DNA of 36,122 bases from Salinarimonas rosea DSM 21201 (GTDB lineage: Bacteria > Pseudomonadota > Alphaproteobacteria > Rhizobiales > Beijerinckiaceae), in the NCBI RefSeq assembly GCF_000429045.1, contig NZ_AUBC01000034.1, forward strand, positions 1-36,122, written 5' to 3'. This document shows positions 7,777 to 17,030 of this stretch, one piece after another (position 1 is the stretch's first letter; each line of letters begins with the position of its first letter). Below the pieces are notes generated by a model. It did no database searches, was not told the origin of the DNA, and saw nothing but the letters and a program-made list of their open reading frames with translations. A program made the position numbers and the translations under genes.

Positions 7777-8490
7777 ATGCGTTGCTCCGCTCTCCTGCCG
7801 ATTCTCGGCGCACTCGCCCCCATCCTCCTCCTCGCCGCGACCCCGCCCGCCCATGCGGCCGACGGCGAGATCCACCGTGGCGTCGCCCGTGTCGTCGACG
7901 GGGACACGATCGCGCTCGAGCAGGACGGCTCCGGCCGCGACGTGCGCATCCGCCTCTTCGGGATCGACGCGCCGGAAGGGGACCAGGCCTGCACGGACGG
8001 CCGGGGGCGCGCCTGGGCCTGCGGGGACGTCGCTGCACGGCGGCTCTCGGACCTCGCCGAGGGGCGCGTCGTCTCCTGCGAGGAGGAGGATCGGGACCAG
8101 TACGAGCGCATCGTCGCGATTTGCCGGATCGGCGGGCGCGACCTCAACGGGACGCTCGTCGAGGAGGGCCTCGCCTTCGCCTACCGGGAGTTCAGCGAGC
8201 GCTACGTCGCGCAGGAGCGCGCGGCGCGCCGGGACGAACGCGGGGTCTTCGCCGGGAGCGCGCTGGCACCGTGGGAGCATCGCGCCGCGCAGCGCGCGGG
8301 ATCGACCGATTCGGTGGGGCCGAACGGCTGCACGATCAAGGGCAACGTCGGCCGCTCCGGCCGGCGGCTCTACCATACGCCGGCGAGCCCGAGCTTCGCC
8401 GAGACCCGCATCGACGAGACGCGCGGCGAGCGCTGGTTCTGCAGCGAGGCGCAGGCCCGCGCCGCCGGGTTCGCGCCCGCGCACCCCTGA
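7777..8490 (+). CDS. Secreted thermonuclease-family (SNase-like) nuclease
   Basis: The product is 237 residues. A signal peptide (hydrophobic core, cleavage near AHA-ADG) is followed by a staphylococcal nuclease-like OB-fold. VVDGDTI (Asp41), VRIRLFGIDAPE (Arg59, Asp64, Glu67) and DQYERIV (Arg111) match the Ca-binding and catalytic residues of the family in order and spacing. The last 55 residues form a separate C-terminal part with two Cys (GCTIKGNV and RWFCSEAQARAAGF), probably a small structural domain. An extracytoplasmic nuclease acting on DNA or RNA is inferred. The 217-bp upstream gap is AT-richer than its surroundings and presumably holds the promoter. Confidence 0.88.
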   Translation: MRCSALLPILGALAPILLLAATPPAHAADGEIHRGVARVVDGDTIALEQDGSGRDVRIRLFGIDAPEGDQACTDGRGRAWACGDVAARRLSDLAEGRVVSCEEEDRDQYERIVAICRIGGRDLNGTLVEEGLAFAYREFSERYVAQERAARRDERGVFAGSALAPWEHRAAQRAGSTDSVGPNGCTIKGNVGRSGRRLYHTPASPSFAETRIDETRGERWFCSEAQARAAGFAPAHP

Positions 8491-8602
8491 GACGCGGTCG
8501 CTGCGCGCGGCCGTTGCGCGCCTCTCGGCGCTGCACGGAACCCCCTGCGCCGACCCCCGTTCCGTCCCGGCATTCGCAGGACAACGAACGGGAGCACCAT
8601 CC

Positions 8603-9685
8603 ATGGCGCGGCTTAAGCCCTTGAACGAGCAGGTCATCGTCCTCACCGGCGCGACGAGCGGCATCGGCCTCGTCACCGCGCGCCGGCTCGCGGCGGAGGG
8701 TGCGAGCCTCGTCCTCGCGGCGCGCAACGCGGACGCGCTCGAGGGTGTCGCACGCGAGTTGCGCGAGGGCGGCGCGCGGGTCGCGACCTGCGTCGCCGAC
8801 GTCGGCGAGGAGCGCGACGTCATGCGCATATCCGACCAGGCGATCCGCACCTACGGCGGCTTCGACACCTGGATCAACAACGCCGGCGTCGCCATCTACG
8901 GCCGCATCGACGAGGTCGAGACGCAGGACATGCGCCGGCTGTTCGACACGAACTTCTGGGGCACGGTCTACGGCTGCCGCGCCGCGGTGGCGCATTTCCA
9001 CGCCCGCGGCGGCGGCAAGATCGTCAATGTCGGCTCCGTGCTCGGCGATCGCGCCATTCCCCTGCAGGGACCGTACTCCGCCTCGAAGGCCGCGATCCGC
9101 GGCTTCACCGAGGCGCTGCGCGCGGAGATGGACGTGGTGGACGCGCGCGTCTCGATCACGCTGATCAAGCCGTCGGCGATCAACACGCCCTACAAGGAGC
9201 ACGCGAAGAACTACCTCGACCACGCGCCGCAGAACCCGCCCCCGGTCTACGAGCCGGAGACGGTGGCCCGCGCCATCCTCCACGCCTGCACCCATGACGT
9301 GCGCGACCTCGTCGTCGGCGCCGGCGGGCGGCTGATCGAATTGGGGGCGACGCTGGCGCCGCGCACGGCCGACCGGGTGATGGGCCGGATCATGCCGGGC
9401 CTCCAGCAGACGGATCGCCCCGCGGGGCCGCGCCGGGACACGAGCCTCTACCGCCCGGGCCGCGACGGGGCCGAGCGCAGCGAATATCCCTTCACCCTGA
9501 AGACCTCGGCCTATACCGAGGCGATGATGCATCCGGGCCTCGCCACCGCCGCGGTGGTGGCGGCCGGGGCGGGGATCGCGGCGCTGGTGTACGCCGCCGG
9601 CGGCTCGCGGCGCGAGCGCTCGACGACGGGGCGCGCGGGGCGGATGGAGCGTTCGACGCAGCGGGCCGTCATCCACCGCCGCTGA
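8603..9685 (+). CDS. SDR family oxidoreductase
   Basis: The product is 360 residues: a short-chain dehydrogenase core plus an extended C terminus. The cofactor motif is TGATSGIG (residues about 15-22), followed by NNAG, the catalytic Ser in NVGSVLGD and the YSASK motif (Tyr and Lys). The length beyond about 250 residues includes a linker and a hydrophobic stretch near the C terminus (GLATAAVVAAGAGIAALVYAAGG), suggesting a single membrane anchor. The substrate is unknown. The 3' end overlaps the convergent DUF6653 gene by 17 nt. The start ATG was chosen because upstream in-frame sequence belongs to another frame's gene. Confidence 0.87.
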   Translation: MARLKPLNEQVIVLTGATSGIGLVTARRLAAEGASLVLAARNADALEGVARELREGGARVATCVADVGEERDVMRISDQAIRTYGGFDTWINNAGVAIYGRIDEVETQDMRRLFDTNFWGTVYGCRAAVAHFHARGGGKIVNVGSVLGDRAIPLQGPYSASKAAIRGFTEALRAEMDVVDARVSITLIKPSAINTPYKEHAKNYLDHAPQNPPPVYEPETVARAILHACTHDVRDLVVGAGGRLIELGATLAPRTADRVMGRIMPGLQQTDRPAGPRRDTSLYRPGRDGAERSEYPFTLKTSAYTEAMMHPGLATAAVVAAGAGIAALVYAAGGSRRERSTTGRAGRMERSTQRAVIHRR

Positions 9686-10199
9686 CGGGGCGGCGCAGCC
9701 AGGCCTCGTACCGGGGCTCGACCCGGCGCATGTCCTCGTAGAGCCAGACCATCCGGTCCAGGAACCACAGCTTGCCGGCGTAGACGAGCGCCATGCCGAA
9801 CGCGGTGGGCCAGGGCTCCAGCGCCCAGAGCCCCCATGCGAGGAACGGCACGCCCGCGGCGGCGACCGCCGTCAGCCGGTGCGCCATCACCCGGTGGTGC
9901 GGCGGGATCGGCACCGCGTCGCGGGCGAGGAGCACGCGCTCGCCGAACGTCGCCTTCGACGCCCAATTGTCGGTGGACGTCGGTGGCGGCGTCATGCGCG
10001 TGTTCACCCGGGCGAGGGCCGTCACCTCCGCCACCGCCGCGAGCGCCCACCAGCCGATCCAGGCCCGCGACCAGATTGCCGCGACGAGGAGCGGCAGGCC
10101 GAGCAGCATGCGCGTGTAGACGCTCAATGGGTGCGCATGCCGTTCCCAGGCCGCATCGTCCATCGCCATCAGGCGCTCCGACGCCCTGAAGATGTCCAT
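9669..10199 (-). CDS. DUF6653 family membrane protein
   Basis: The product is 176 residues with about four hydrophobic segments (LLGLPLLVAAIWS, WIGWWALAAVAEV, LTAVAAAGVPFLAWGLWAL, AFGMALVYAGKLWF). Conserved-looking stretches are AMDDAAWERHAHPLSVYTR, NTRMTPPPTSTDNWASK and GKLWFLDRMVWLYEDM, which I associate with DUF6653. A GGAGGG ribosome site lies 7 nt before the ATG. The function is unknown. It is divergent from the arsenic operon and convergent with the SDR gene, which it overlaps by 17 nt. Confidence 0.72.
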   Translation of the reverse strand: MDIFRASERLMAMDDAAWERHAHPLSVYTRMLLGLPLLVAAIWSRAWIGWWALAAVAEVTALARVNTRMTPPPTSTDNWASKATFGERVLLARDAVPIPPHHRVMAHRLTAVAAAGVPFLAWGLWALEPWPTAFGMALVYAGKLWFLDRMVWLYEDMRRVEPRYEAWLRRPVSGGG

Positions 10200-10286
10200 G
10201 ATCGCCCTCCGTGCGCCGTACCCGCCTCGCCACCGGCACGGCGCGGCACGAGGCTCCCTACTGCGCGCCGGCCGAGCGGTCGAGCC

Positions 10287-10315
10287 TTGACAGGGGGCAG
10301 GAGTGTTCGTACAAC
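10287..10315 (+). promoter_or_regulatory. Sigma70-type promoter of the arsenic operon
   Basis: A consensus -35 TTGACA (10287-10292) is followed after exactly 17 nt by TACAAC (10310-10315), matching four of six -10 positions. The ATG of the ArsR-ArsC fusion lies 28 nt downstream, preceded by GAGGAA. The short leader is compatible with autorepression by the encoded ArsR domain, but no clear operator dyad was found. Confidence 0.65.
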
Positions 10316-10343
10316 GTTTCCAGAAGTCTTGAGGAATGGAAGC

Positions 10344-11219
10344 ATGCTCGAGCGCGAGGCTCTCTCCGCTTTCTCGGCGCTGTCGCAGGAGACACGCCTG
10401 CGCGTCCTGCGGCTGCTGGTGCGGGCGGGGGAGGCTGGCATGGCCGCTGGCGCCATCGGCGAGGCGGTCGGCGTGTCGTCCTCGGGCCTGTCGTTCCACC
10501 TCGCGCATCTCGAGCGGGCCGGCCTCGTCGAGGGCCGCCGCGAGAGCCGCTCGATCGTCTATCGGGTGCGGCTGGACAGCCTGACGGACCTCGTGCGCTT
10601 CCTCCTGGAGGAGTGCTGCGGGGGACGCCCGGAGGTCTGCGCGCCGATCCTGGGGAGCCTTCCGATGCCCGCCACGATGCCGGACCGCGTCTACAACGTC
10701 CTCTTCCTCTGCTCGGGCAACAGCGCCCGCTCGATCATGGCCGAGAGCCTGCTGCGCCAGGAGGGGGCGGGCCGCTTTCGCGCCTTCTCGGCCGGCTCGC
10801 GGCCGAAGGGTGCCGTCGACCCGCTGGCGCTGAAGGTGCTCGAGGCCTTCGACATGCCGACCGACGACCTGCGCTCCAAGTCCTGGGCCGAGTTCGCCGA
10901 GCCCGATGCGCCGGAGCTCGACTTCGTCTTCACCGTCTGCGACGCGGCGGCAGGGGAGCCCTGCCCGGTCTGGCCGGGCCAGCCGATGACGGCGCATTGG
11001 GGCATCGAGGACCCCGCCGCCGTGGAGGGCGCGCTCTTCGAGCGCGAGCGCGCCTTCGGCCAGGCCTTCCGCTACCTGAGGAACCGCATCGGCGTGTTCA
11101 CCAGCCTGCCGATCGCGAGCCTCGACCGGCTCGCGCTGTCGAGGAAGCTCGACGAGATCGGCACGCTCGGCGGCGCCTCCACCGGCGCCGTCGTGCCGTT
11201 CCAGCGCGAGAGCGCCTGA
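10344..11219 (+). CDS. ArsR-ArsC fusion: arsenic-responsive repressor plus LMW-PTP arsenate reductase
   Basis: The product is 291 residues. Residues 1-100 are an ArsR/SmtB winged helix (recognition region SSSGLSFHLAHLERAGLV). The usual ELCVCD metal site on the DNA-binding helix is absent; instead Cys91, Cys92 and Cys99 (ECCGGRPEVC) lie at the end of this domain, resembling the C-terminal As(III) site described for Acidithiobacillus ferrooxidans ArsR. Residues about 117-255 form a low-molecular-weight phosphatase-like arsenate reductase with the P-loop LCSGNSARS and the DFVFTVCD segment. The tail of about 35 residues is not assigned. It is the first gene of the operon, with acr3 starting 2 nt after its stop. 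It probably represses the operon and reduces arsenate to arsenite. Confidence 0.9.
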   Translation: MLEREALSAFSALSQETRLRVLRLLVRAGEAGMAAGAIGEAVGVSSSGLSFHLAHLERAGLVEGRRESRSIVYRVRLDSLTDLVRFLLEECCGGRPEVCAPILGSLPMPATMPDRVYNVLFLCSGNSARSIMAESLLRQEGAGRFRAFSAGSRPKGAVDPLALKVLEAFDMPTDDLRSKSWAEFAEPDAPELDFVFTVCDAAAGEPCPVWPGQPMTAHWGIEDPAAVEGALFERERAFGQAFRYLRNRIGVFTSLPIASLDRLALSRKLDEIGTLGGASTGAVVPFQRESA

Positions 11220-11221
11220 CC

Positions 11222-12283
11222 ATGTCGCTGTTCGAGCGCTGGCTCACGCTCTGGGTCGCCCTGTGCATCGTCGTCGGCGTCGTGCTCGGTCGGCTCGCGC
11301 CCGAGCTGTTCCAGGCGCTGGCCGCGATCGAGATCGCGCGGGTCAACCTGCCGGTCGCGGCGCTGGTGTGGCTGATGATCTTCCCCATGCTGGTGAAGAT
11401 CGACTTCGGAGCGCTCGGCGAGGTGAGGCGGCAATGGCGCGGCATCGGCGTGACGCTCCTCGTCAACTGGGGGATCAAGCCGTTCTCGATGGCGGTGCTG
11501 GGCTGGATCTTCATCGGCTGGCTGTTTCACCCGCTGCTGCCCGAGGCCCAGATCGAGAGCTACATCGCCGGGCTGATCCTGCTCGGGGCGGCGCCCTGCA
11601 CGGCGATGGTGTTCGTCTGGGCGAACCTGTGCCGCGGCGAGCCGCGCTTCACCATCACGCAGGTGGCGCTCAACGACGTGGTGATGGTGTTCGCCTTCGC
11701 GCCGATCGTGGCGCTGCTGCTCGGCCTCTCGGCGATCGTGGTGCCGTGGGAGACGCTGCTCCTCTCCGTCGTGATCTACATCGTCGTGCCGGTGGTCGCC
11801 GCCTTCCTGGCGCGCCGGCGCCTGCTCGCGCGCGGCGGAACGGCGGCGCTGGAGGCGCTTCTGGCGCGGCTGCAGCCGGTGTCGCTGGTCGCGCTGCTGG
11901 CGACGCTCGTCCTGCTGTTCGGCTACCAGGGCGACCAGATCGTCGAGCAGCCGCTCGTCATCCTGCTGCTGGCCGTGCCGATCCTGCTGCAGGCCTACCT
12001 CACCTTCGGCATCGGCTACCTGCTCAACCGCCGTCTCGGCGAGAGCCACGCCGTGGCCGGACCCTCCGCCCTGATCGGCGCCTCCAACTTCTTCGAGCTC
12101 GCGGTGGCCACCGCCATCGCGCTCTTCGGCTTCTCCTCGGGCGCGGCGCTGGCGACCGTGGTCGGCGTGCTCATCGAGGTGCCGGTGATGCTCTCCCTCG
12201 TCGCCATCGTGAACCGCTCGCGGCGCTGGTACGAGCGCGGCGCGCCGCGGCGCCCCGCGCCGGCGGCATCGAACGACCCCTGA
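11222..12283 (+). CDS. acr3: ACR3 family arsenite efflux transporter
   Basis: The product is 353 residues with about ten membrane segments. It matches Acr3 throughout, including the conserved [22 protein letters not shown] with the transport-essential cysteine, [19 protein letters not shown] and [21 protein letters not shown]. It exports arsenite produced by the fused reductase. The gene starts 2 nt after the ArsR-ArsC stop, so translation is probably coupled. It was named from the family; ArsB of the other superfamily is excluded by these motifs. Confidence 0.95.
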   Translation: MSLFERWLTLWVALCIVVGVVLGRLAPELFQALAAIEIARVNLPVAALVWLMIFPMLVKIDFGALGEVRRQWRGIGVTLLVNWGIKPFSMAVLGWIFIGWLFHPLLPEAQIESYIAGLILLGAAPCTAMVFVWANLCRGEPRFTITQVALNDVVMVFAFAPIVALLLGLSAIVVPWETLLLSVVIYIVVPVVAAFLARRRLLARGGTAALEALLARLQPVSLVALLATLVLLFGYQGDQIVEQPLVILLLAVPILLQAYLTFGIGYLLNRRLGESHAVAGPSALIGASNFFELAVATAIALFGFSSGAALATVVGVLIEVPVMLSLVAIVNRSRRWYERGAPRRPAPAASNDP

Positions 12284-12302
12284 TCTCGAAGGACACGTCC
12301 CC

Positions 12303-13352
12303 ATGACCCTGCGCGTCGGCATCAACGGCCTCGGCCGGATCGGCAGGCTCGCGCTGCGCGCGGCGCTCGGCGCCGCCGAGCGGCCCGACGACGATCCGCG
12401 CCGCGACAACCGGCTCGACATCGTCGCGGTCAACGAGCTGAAGGGCTCGGCGGCGGCGCTCGCCCATCTCGTCGAGTTCGATTCCGTCCAGGGCCGCTGG
12501 CGCGCGCCGATCCGGGCCGAGGGGGAGGGCGCGATCCGCATCGGCGACGCCACGCTCGCCTTCTCGCAGCACCGCGCGCCGGGCGACATTCCCTGGGGCG
12601 ATCTCGGCGTCGACGTGGTGATCGAGGCGACCGGCAAGTTCCTCACGCCGGACGTGCTCGCGGGCCACCTCTCGCGCGGCGCCAGGCGCGTCGTCGTCGC
12701 GGCGCCGGTGAAGGACCCGTCCGTGCTCAACGTGGTCGTGGGCGTCAACGAGCATCTCTACGATCCCGACCGCCATCCGATCGTCACGGCGGCCTCCTGC
12801 ACCACGAACTGCCTCGCGCCGGTCGTGAAGGTCGTGCACGAGGCGATCGGCATAAGGCACGGCCAGATCACGACGATCCACGACCCGACCAACACCAACG
12901 TCGTCACCGACGCCGTGCACGAGGACCTGCGCCGGGCCCGCTCGGCCATGCTCTCGCTGCAGCCGACGACGACGGGCAGCGCCACCGCGATCGCGCTGAT
13001 CTATCCGGAGCTGAAGGGCAAGCTGAACGGCCATGCCGTGCGCGCGCCGGTGCTCAACGCCTCCCTGACGGACTGCGTCTTCGAGCTCTCGCGCGAGACC
13101 ACGGCCGAGGAGGTGAACCGCCTGTTCGCCGAGGCCGCCGCCGGGCCGCTCGCCGGCATCCTCGGCTACGAGGAACGCCCGCTCGTCTCCGCCGACTACG
13201 CGCGCGACACGCGCTCCTCGATCGTCGACGCGCCCTCGACCATGGTCACGGACGGCACGCTGCTGAAGGTCTACGCCTGGTACGACAACGAGATGGGCTA
13301 CGCCTGCCGCATGGTCGACCTCGTGCGCCACATGGCGAAGACGGGGATCTGA
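12303..13352 (+). CDS. Glyceraldehyde-3-phosphate dehydrogenase of the arsenic operon
   Basis: The product is 349 residues. The N-terminal NAD motif INGLGRIGR, the catalytic ASCTTNC with nucleophilic cysteine, the [11 protein letters not shown] segment and WYDNEMGYA identify a type I GAPDH. Linked to arsJ it is expected to use arsenate in place of phosphate, forming 1-arseno-3-phosphoglycerate for export by ArsJ. It follows acr3 by 19 nt and precedes arsJ by 1 nt. The dedicated arsenic role is inferred from context; a role in central metabolism is less likely given the operon. Confidence 0.93.
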   Translation: MTLRVGINGLGRIGRLALRAALGAAERPDDDPRRDNRLDIVAVNELKGSAAALAHLVEFDSVQGRWRAPIRAEGEGAIRIGDATLAFSQHRAPGDIPWGDLGVDVVIEATGKFLTPDVLAGHLSRGARRVVVAAPVKDPSVLNVVVGVNEHLYDPDRHPIVTAASCTTNCLAPVVKVVHEAIGIRHGQITTIHDPTNTNVVTDAVHEDLRRARSAMLSLQPTTTGSATAIALIYPELKGKLNGHAVRAPVLNASLTDCVFELSRETTAEEVNRLFAEAAAGPLAGILGYEERPLVSADYARDTRSSIVDAPSTMVTDGTLLKVYAWYDNEMGYACRMVDLVRHMAKTGI

Positions 13353-13353
13353 G

Positions 13354-14592
13354 ATGACCGCCGGCGCCCGCAACTACGCCATCGTCACCGCGAGCTACTG
13401 GGGCTTCACGCTCACCGACGGCGCGCTGCGCATGCTGGTGCTGCTCTACTTCTTCCAGCTCGGCTATTCGCCCTTCACGCTCGCCTTCCTGTTCCTGCTC
13501 TACGAGGCGGCGGGCGTCGGCGCCAACATGGTCGGCGGCTGGCTCGCCGCGCGCTTCGGCGTCACCCGCATGCTGATGACGGGGCTCGCCACGCAGATAA
13601 CGGGCTTCCTCGTCCTCTCCGCCGTCTCGCCGGACTGGGCGATCGCGCTGTCGGTGGCGTGGGTCGTCGCGGCGCAGGGCGTCTGCGGCGTCGCCAAGGA
13701 CCTGACCAAGACGGCATCGAAGAGCGCCATCAAGGTGGCGGAGGCGCAGGCGCGCCGGGACGCCGGCGAGAGCCGGCTGTTCCGCTGGGTCGCCTTCTTC
13801 ACCGGCTCGAAGAACGCCATGAAGGGCTTCGGCTTCTTCCTCGGCGGCGTGCTGCTGCAGACGCTCGGCTTCTCTCAGGCGCTGTGGACGATGGCGGGGG
13901 CCCTCGCGATCGTGCTCGCCTTCGTCTTCCTCGCTCTGCCGCGGGACATGGGCAAGGCGAAGGCCTCCCGGTCGGCGAAGGAGCTCTTCGCCAAGTCGCG
14001 GGGCGTCAACCTTCTCGCCGGCGCGCGCGTCGCGCTGTTCGGCGCGCGCGACGTCTGGTTCGTCGTCGGCGTGCCGGTGTTCCTCTATGCGAACGGCTGG
14101 ACCTTCACCATGGTCGGCGGCTTCCTCGCCGCCTGGACGATCGGCTACGGCGCGGTGCAGGCGGTGGCGCCGAGCGTCGTGAAGCGCAGCCCGGACGGGC
14201 TGAGCTCGGAGGTCGACGGGGCGCGGGCCTGGTCCTTGGGGCTCGCGGCGGTGCCGGCGCTGATCGCGGCGGCGCTCGCCTCCGGCATCGGCCGCCCTGA
14301 CCTCGTCCTCGTCCTCGGGCTCGGCGTCTTCGGCGTCGCCTTCGCGGTGAACTCGTCCGTCCACTCCTACCTGATCCTCGCCTATGCGGGCTCGGAGAAG
14401 GCGGCCGAGGACGTGGGCTTCTACTACGCGGCCAACGCGGCCGGTCGTTTCGGGGGCACGCTCCTCTCGGGCCTGCTCTACCAGGCGGGCGGCATCCTCG
14501 CCTGCCTGCTGGGCTCGGCCGTCCTGCTCGCGGTCTGCTTTCTCGTGACGCTGGCGCTCCCGCGCGGTCCCGCCGCGCAGGCGGCGACCTGA
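13354..14592 (+). CDS. arsJ: ArsJ organoarsenical efflux MFS transporter
   Basis: The product is 412 residues, a major facilitator with about 12 membrane segments. Segments such as NYAIVTASYWGFTLTDGALRMLVLLYF, GVCGVAKDLTKTASKSAIK, FTGSKNAMKGFGFFLGG and FYYAANAAGRFGGTLLSGLLYQ are characteristic of ArsJ, which exports 1-arseno-3-phosphoglycerate. The start lies 1 nt after the GAPDH stop, so the two genes act as one unit. It is the last gene of the arsenic operon. Confidence 0.94.
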   Translation: MTAGARNYAIVTASYWGFTLTDGALRMLVLLYFFQLGYSPFTLAFLFLLYEAAGVGANMVGGWLAARFGVTRMLMTGLATQITGFLVLSAVSPDWAIALSVAWVVAAQGVCGVAKDLTKTASKSAIKVAEAQARRDAGESRLFRWVAFFTGSKNAMKGFGFFLGGVLLQTLGFSQALWTMAGALAIVLAFVFLALPRDMGKAKASRSAKELFAKSRGVNLLAGARVALFGARDVWFVVGVPVFLYANGWTFTMVGGFLAAWTIGYGAVQAVAPSVVKRSPDGLSSEVDGARAWSLGLAAVPALIAAALASGIGRPDLVLVLGLGVFGVAFAVNSSVHSYLILAYAGSEKAAEDVGFYYAANAAGRFGGTLLSGLLYQAGGILACLLGSAVLLAVCFLVTLALPRGPAAQAAT

Positions 14593-14674
14593 GGCACCCC
14601 GGCTGCCCAGGGAACCCGCCGGTGCCCGCGTCATTCCCCGTCGGTCGCCCGCGTCTTCACGAGGAGTCCCGACC

Positions 14675-14995
14675 ATGGCAGCCGACCGCACCGACCCGCG
14701 CCGAGATCGTCCCAACCTGAAGGACGAGGACGTCAGCCGCCTGCGCAACCGCCAGCGCGACGAGAACGCGCCGGTCGAGCAGGGCGGGCCGGAGGGCAGC
14801 CTCACCCAGCGCAAGGCCTGGGGAGATCCGGGCGGGGAGGCGCAAGCCTACCGCGCGGCGACGAGCGGCGCCGGCGGCGACGCCTCCGGCCACGGCGATC
14901 TCACCGCGCGCGAGACGCCGGAGACGACGCGGCACCTCGCCGGGACGGACGGCGAGACGGACCGCGAGAGGGACGGGAAGACCGAGGAGCGCTGA
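14675..14995 (+). CDS. Small hydrophilic hypothetical protein
   Basis: The product is 106 residues, highly charged, with no hydrophobic segment and no cysteine; it is probably intrinsically disordered (RDRPNLKDEDVSRLRNRQRD, ending in DGETDRERDGKTEER). AGGAG precedes the ATG by 8 nt, which supports translation. No family is recognised. It lies 82 bp after arsJ and is convergent with the carbonic anhydrase gene. Confidence 0.6.
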   Translation: MAADRTDPRRDRPNLKDEDVSRLRNRQRDENAPVEQGGPEGSLTQRKAWGDPGGEAQAYRAATSGAGGDASGHGDLTARETPETTRHLAGTDGETDRERDGKTEER

Positions 14996-15016
14996 CTCCC
15001 CCGTCGGGCTTTCGCG

Positions 15017-15688
15017 TCAGACGCAGTGCAGCAGCGCCCGCCGTGAGGGCACGCTCTGGCCGACTGGCTCGAACGACCCGGTCCGCGGGTCGCGGGCGAG
15101 GAGCCGGCCCGAGGCGATGCCGAAATAGGCCCCGTGCAGCGCGAGCCGTCCCCGCGCGACGAGGGTGCGCACGCAGGGGAACGTCATCAGGTTCTCGAGC
15201 GACAGCTCGACCGAGGCGAATTCCAGCTTGGTGCGCCAGCCCACCTCGTCCTGCGGGTCGCGCGGGCCCAACGCGGCCGCCGCCGGCGCGATCTGGCTCA
15301 TCCAGCGCCCGATGAAGTCGCCCGGCGAGAGGGGGGAGGCCTCGTCGGCGAAGGCGCGGATGCCGCCGCAGCGGGCGTGCCCCAGGACCACGATGTGCTT
15401 GACCTTCAGTGCCTGCACGCCGAACTCGAGCGCGGCGGACGTGCCGTGCTGGGTGTCGCCGTCCGGCTCGTAGGCGGGGACCAGGTTCGCCACGTTGCGC
15501 ACGACCAGCAGCTCGCCCGGCGCGGCGTTGAAGATCACCTCCGGCGACACGCGGCTGTCCACGCAGCCGATCACCATGATCTGCGGGCTCTGCCCGGTCT
15601 CCGCGAGGTCGGCGTAGCGCGCCCGCTCGTCGGCGAAGCGGCCTGTGAGGAAATCGCGATAACCCTCGACGAGCCTGTCCGGAAACAT
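15017..15688 (-). CDS. Beta-class carbonic anhydrase
   Basis: The product is 223 residues. It hydrates CO2 to bicarbonate. Zinc ligands and the catalytic dyad are visible: GCVDSR (Cys42, Asp44, Arg46) and GHARCGG (His104, Cys107). The ATG at 15688 gives the standard N terminus MFPDRLVEGYRDFL, with GGAG 9 nt upstream; an open frame to 15763 is not needed. A promoter is expected in the short AT-richer stretch near 15760-15785. Confidence 0.95.
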   Translation of the reverse strand: MFPDRLVEGYRDFLTGRFADERARYADLAETGQSPQIMVIGCVDSRVSPEVIFNAAPGELLVVRNVANLVPAYEPDGDTQHGTSAALEFGVQALKVKHIVVLGHARCGGIRAFADEASPLSPGDFIGRWMSQIAPAAAALGPRDPQDEVGWRTKLEFASVELSLENLMTFPCVRTLVARGRLALHGAYFGIASGRLLARDPRTGSFEPVGQSVPSRRALLHCV

Positions 15689-15848
15689 GGTCGCGCTCCC
15701 CGCGTGCACCGGAGCGCGGCAGCGGCCGCGCCCGCCAGATCGCCGCGCGCGACGATCACCCATACAACGCGTGTAGATTAGCGCAGTTCGACAGGCAAGC
15801 CATGGGAAACCCCGTACGCTCCCGGGGCGATCATGCGCCCGAGCGCCG

Positions 15849-16550
15849 TCAGGCGAAGGCGTCGAGCCGGGCGTAGTCGCCCACCAGGAGCCGGAACGGC
15901 GGCTCGTCCTCCTCGATCGTGGGGAAGCGGGGCAGCGGCTCCTCGAAGACGTTGTCGCCGACGTCGTCGTTGACGGTGGAGACCTCGCCCACCAGCACGT
16001 CGCCGCCCTCGCCCCAGAAGGCGTGCCACACGCCCGGCATCAGCGTGATGCTCTCGCCGACGCCGAGCCGGATCACGCCGCCCGCCTCGACCTCGCGCAC
16101 GATCCCGTCGCAGGGCACGCGGACCGGCGCCTTGCGGTCGATGCTCCCGTCCGGCGCGGGGGCGAACAGCTGCAGGGCGAGCCGCGCGTCGCCGGGGGCG
16201 CCGCGCACGATGATGTCCTCGGCCTTGACGTCGTGGCGATGCATGGGGCCCAGCCGGTCGCGCCCGACGATCATCAGCTTCTCGGCGTAGAGCATGCCGC
16301 GCCCGCGGGCGAGGTCGGCCGCGCGGCCGTTGCGCAGGGTGAACAGCACGAGCCCCACCGCGTCGAAGCGGCCCCTGCCGTAGTCCGTCACGTCCCAGCC
16401 GAGCCCCGCCTCGAGGATGCCGGCGATGCGCTCCCGCTCGGACGCGAATCGGGCGGGCTCCCAATGGGCGAAGGGCGGCAGGGCGAAGCCGAAGGAGCGG
16501 ACGAAGGCGTCCGCCTCCCGCAGGATAGTGTTGATCTGCGAGCGTTTCAT
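15849..16550 (-). CDS. D-lyxose isomerase-type cupin (DUF1498 family)
   Basis: The product is 233 residues. D-lyxose/D-mannose isomerases of this family are Mn-dependent cupins. The N terminus [30 protein letters not shown] is characteristic. Metal ligands appear as [17 protein letters not shown] (His104, His106, Glu111) and [10 protein letters not shown] (His176). The C-terminal segment has [12 protein letters not shown]. It interconverts D-lyxose and D-xylulose and may act on mannose. No sugar-catabolic neighbours are present, so the physiological substrate is uncertain. The ribosome site before the ATG is weak. Confidence 0.88.
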   Translation of the reverse strand: MKRSQINTILREADAFVRSFGFALPPFAHWEPARFASERERIAGILEAGLGWDVTDYGRGRFDAVGLVLFTLRNGRAADLARGRGMLYAEKLMIVGRDRLGPMHRHDVKAEDIIVRGAPGDARLALQLFAPAPDGSIDRKAPVRVPCDGIVREVEAGGVIRLGVGESITLMPGVWHAFWGEGGDVLVGEVSTVNDDVGDNVFEEPLPRFPTIEEDEPPFRLLVGDYARLDAFA

Positions 16551-16709
16551 GCGGCGCGCAACCCGTCTGGTCGAGGACGCCGACGAGCCTACAGGCCTCG
16601 CCGCGGGCGCGCCAGCCGGCGGCGAACGCCCTTGACGCACGCCCGGCGGCGGGATCGACTGCCGCCCGGCGCCGAGCGGCGGCGCGCGCCCGCGCAGGGG
16701 AGGGAAGGC

Positions 16710-17030
16710 ATGATCGTCACCACCACGAACGGCGTCGAGGGACGCCAGATCGTGCAGTACCACGGCATCGTCTCGGGGGAGGCGATCTTCGGCGCCAACA
16801 TCTTCAAGGACTTCTTCGCCTCGATCCGCGACATCGTCGGCGGGCGCTCGGGCTCCTACGAGCGGGTGATGCGCGAGGGCCGCGACACCGCAATCAACGA
16901 GATGCTCGACGAGGCGCGCAAGCTCGGGGCGAACGCCGTCATCGGTGTCGACCTGGACTACGGGGCGATCGGCGCCAAGGAGAGCATGATGCTCGTCACC
17001 GCCTCGGGGACGGCGGTCACGCTGCGCTGA
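16710..17030 (+). CDS. YbjQ/UPF0145 family protein
   Basis: The product is 106 residues, a full-length member of the small YbjQ (UPF0145) family, thought to form pentameric rings and sometimes annotated as heavy-metal binding. Diagnostic stretches are [38 protein letters not shown] and [31 protein letters not shown] precedes the ATG. Its 3' end overlaps the convergent transporter gene by 14 nt. The biochemical role is unknown. Confidence 0.9.
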   Translation: MIVTTTNGVEGRQIVQYHGIVSGEAIFGANIFKDFFASIRDIVGGRSGSYERVMREGRDTAINEMLDEARKLGANAVIGVDLDYGAIGAKESMMLVTASGTAVTLR

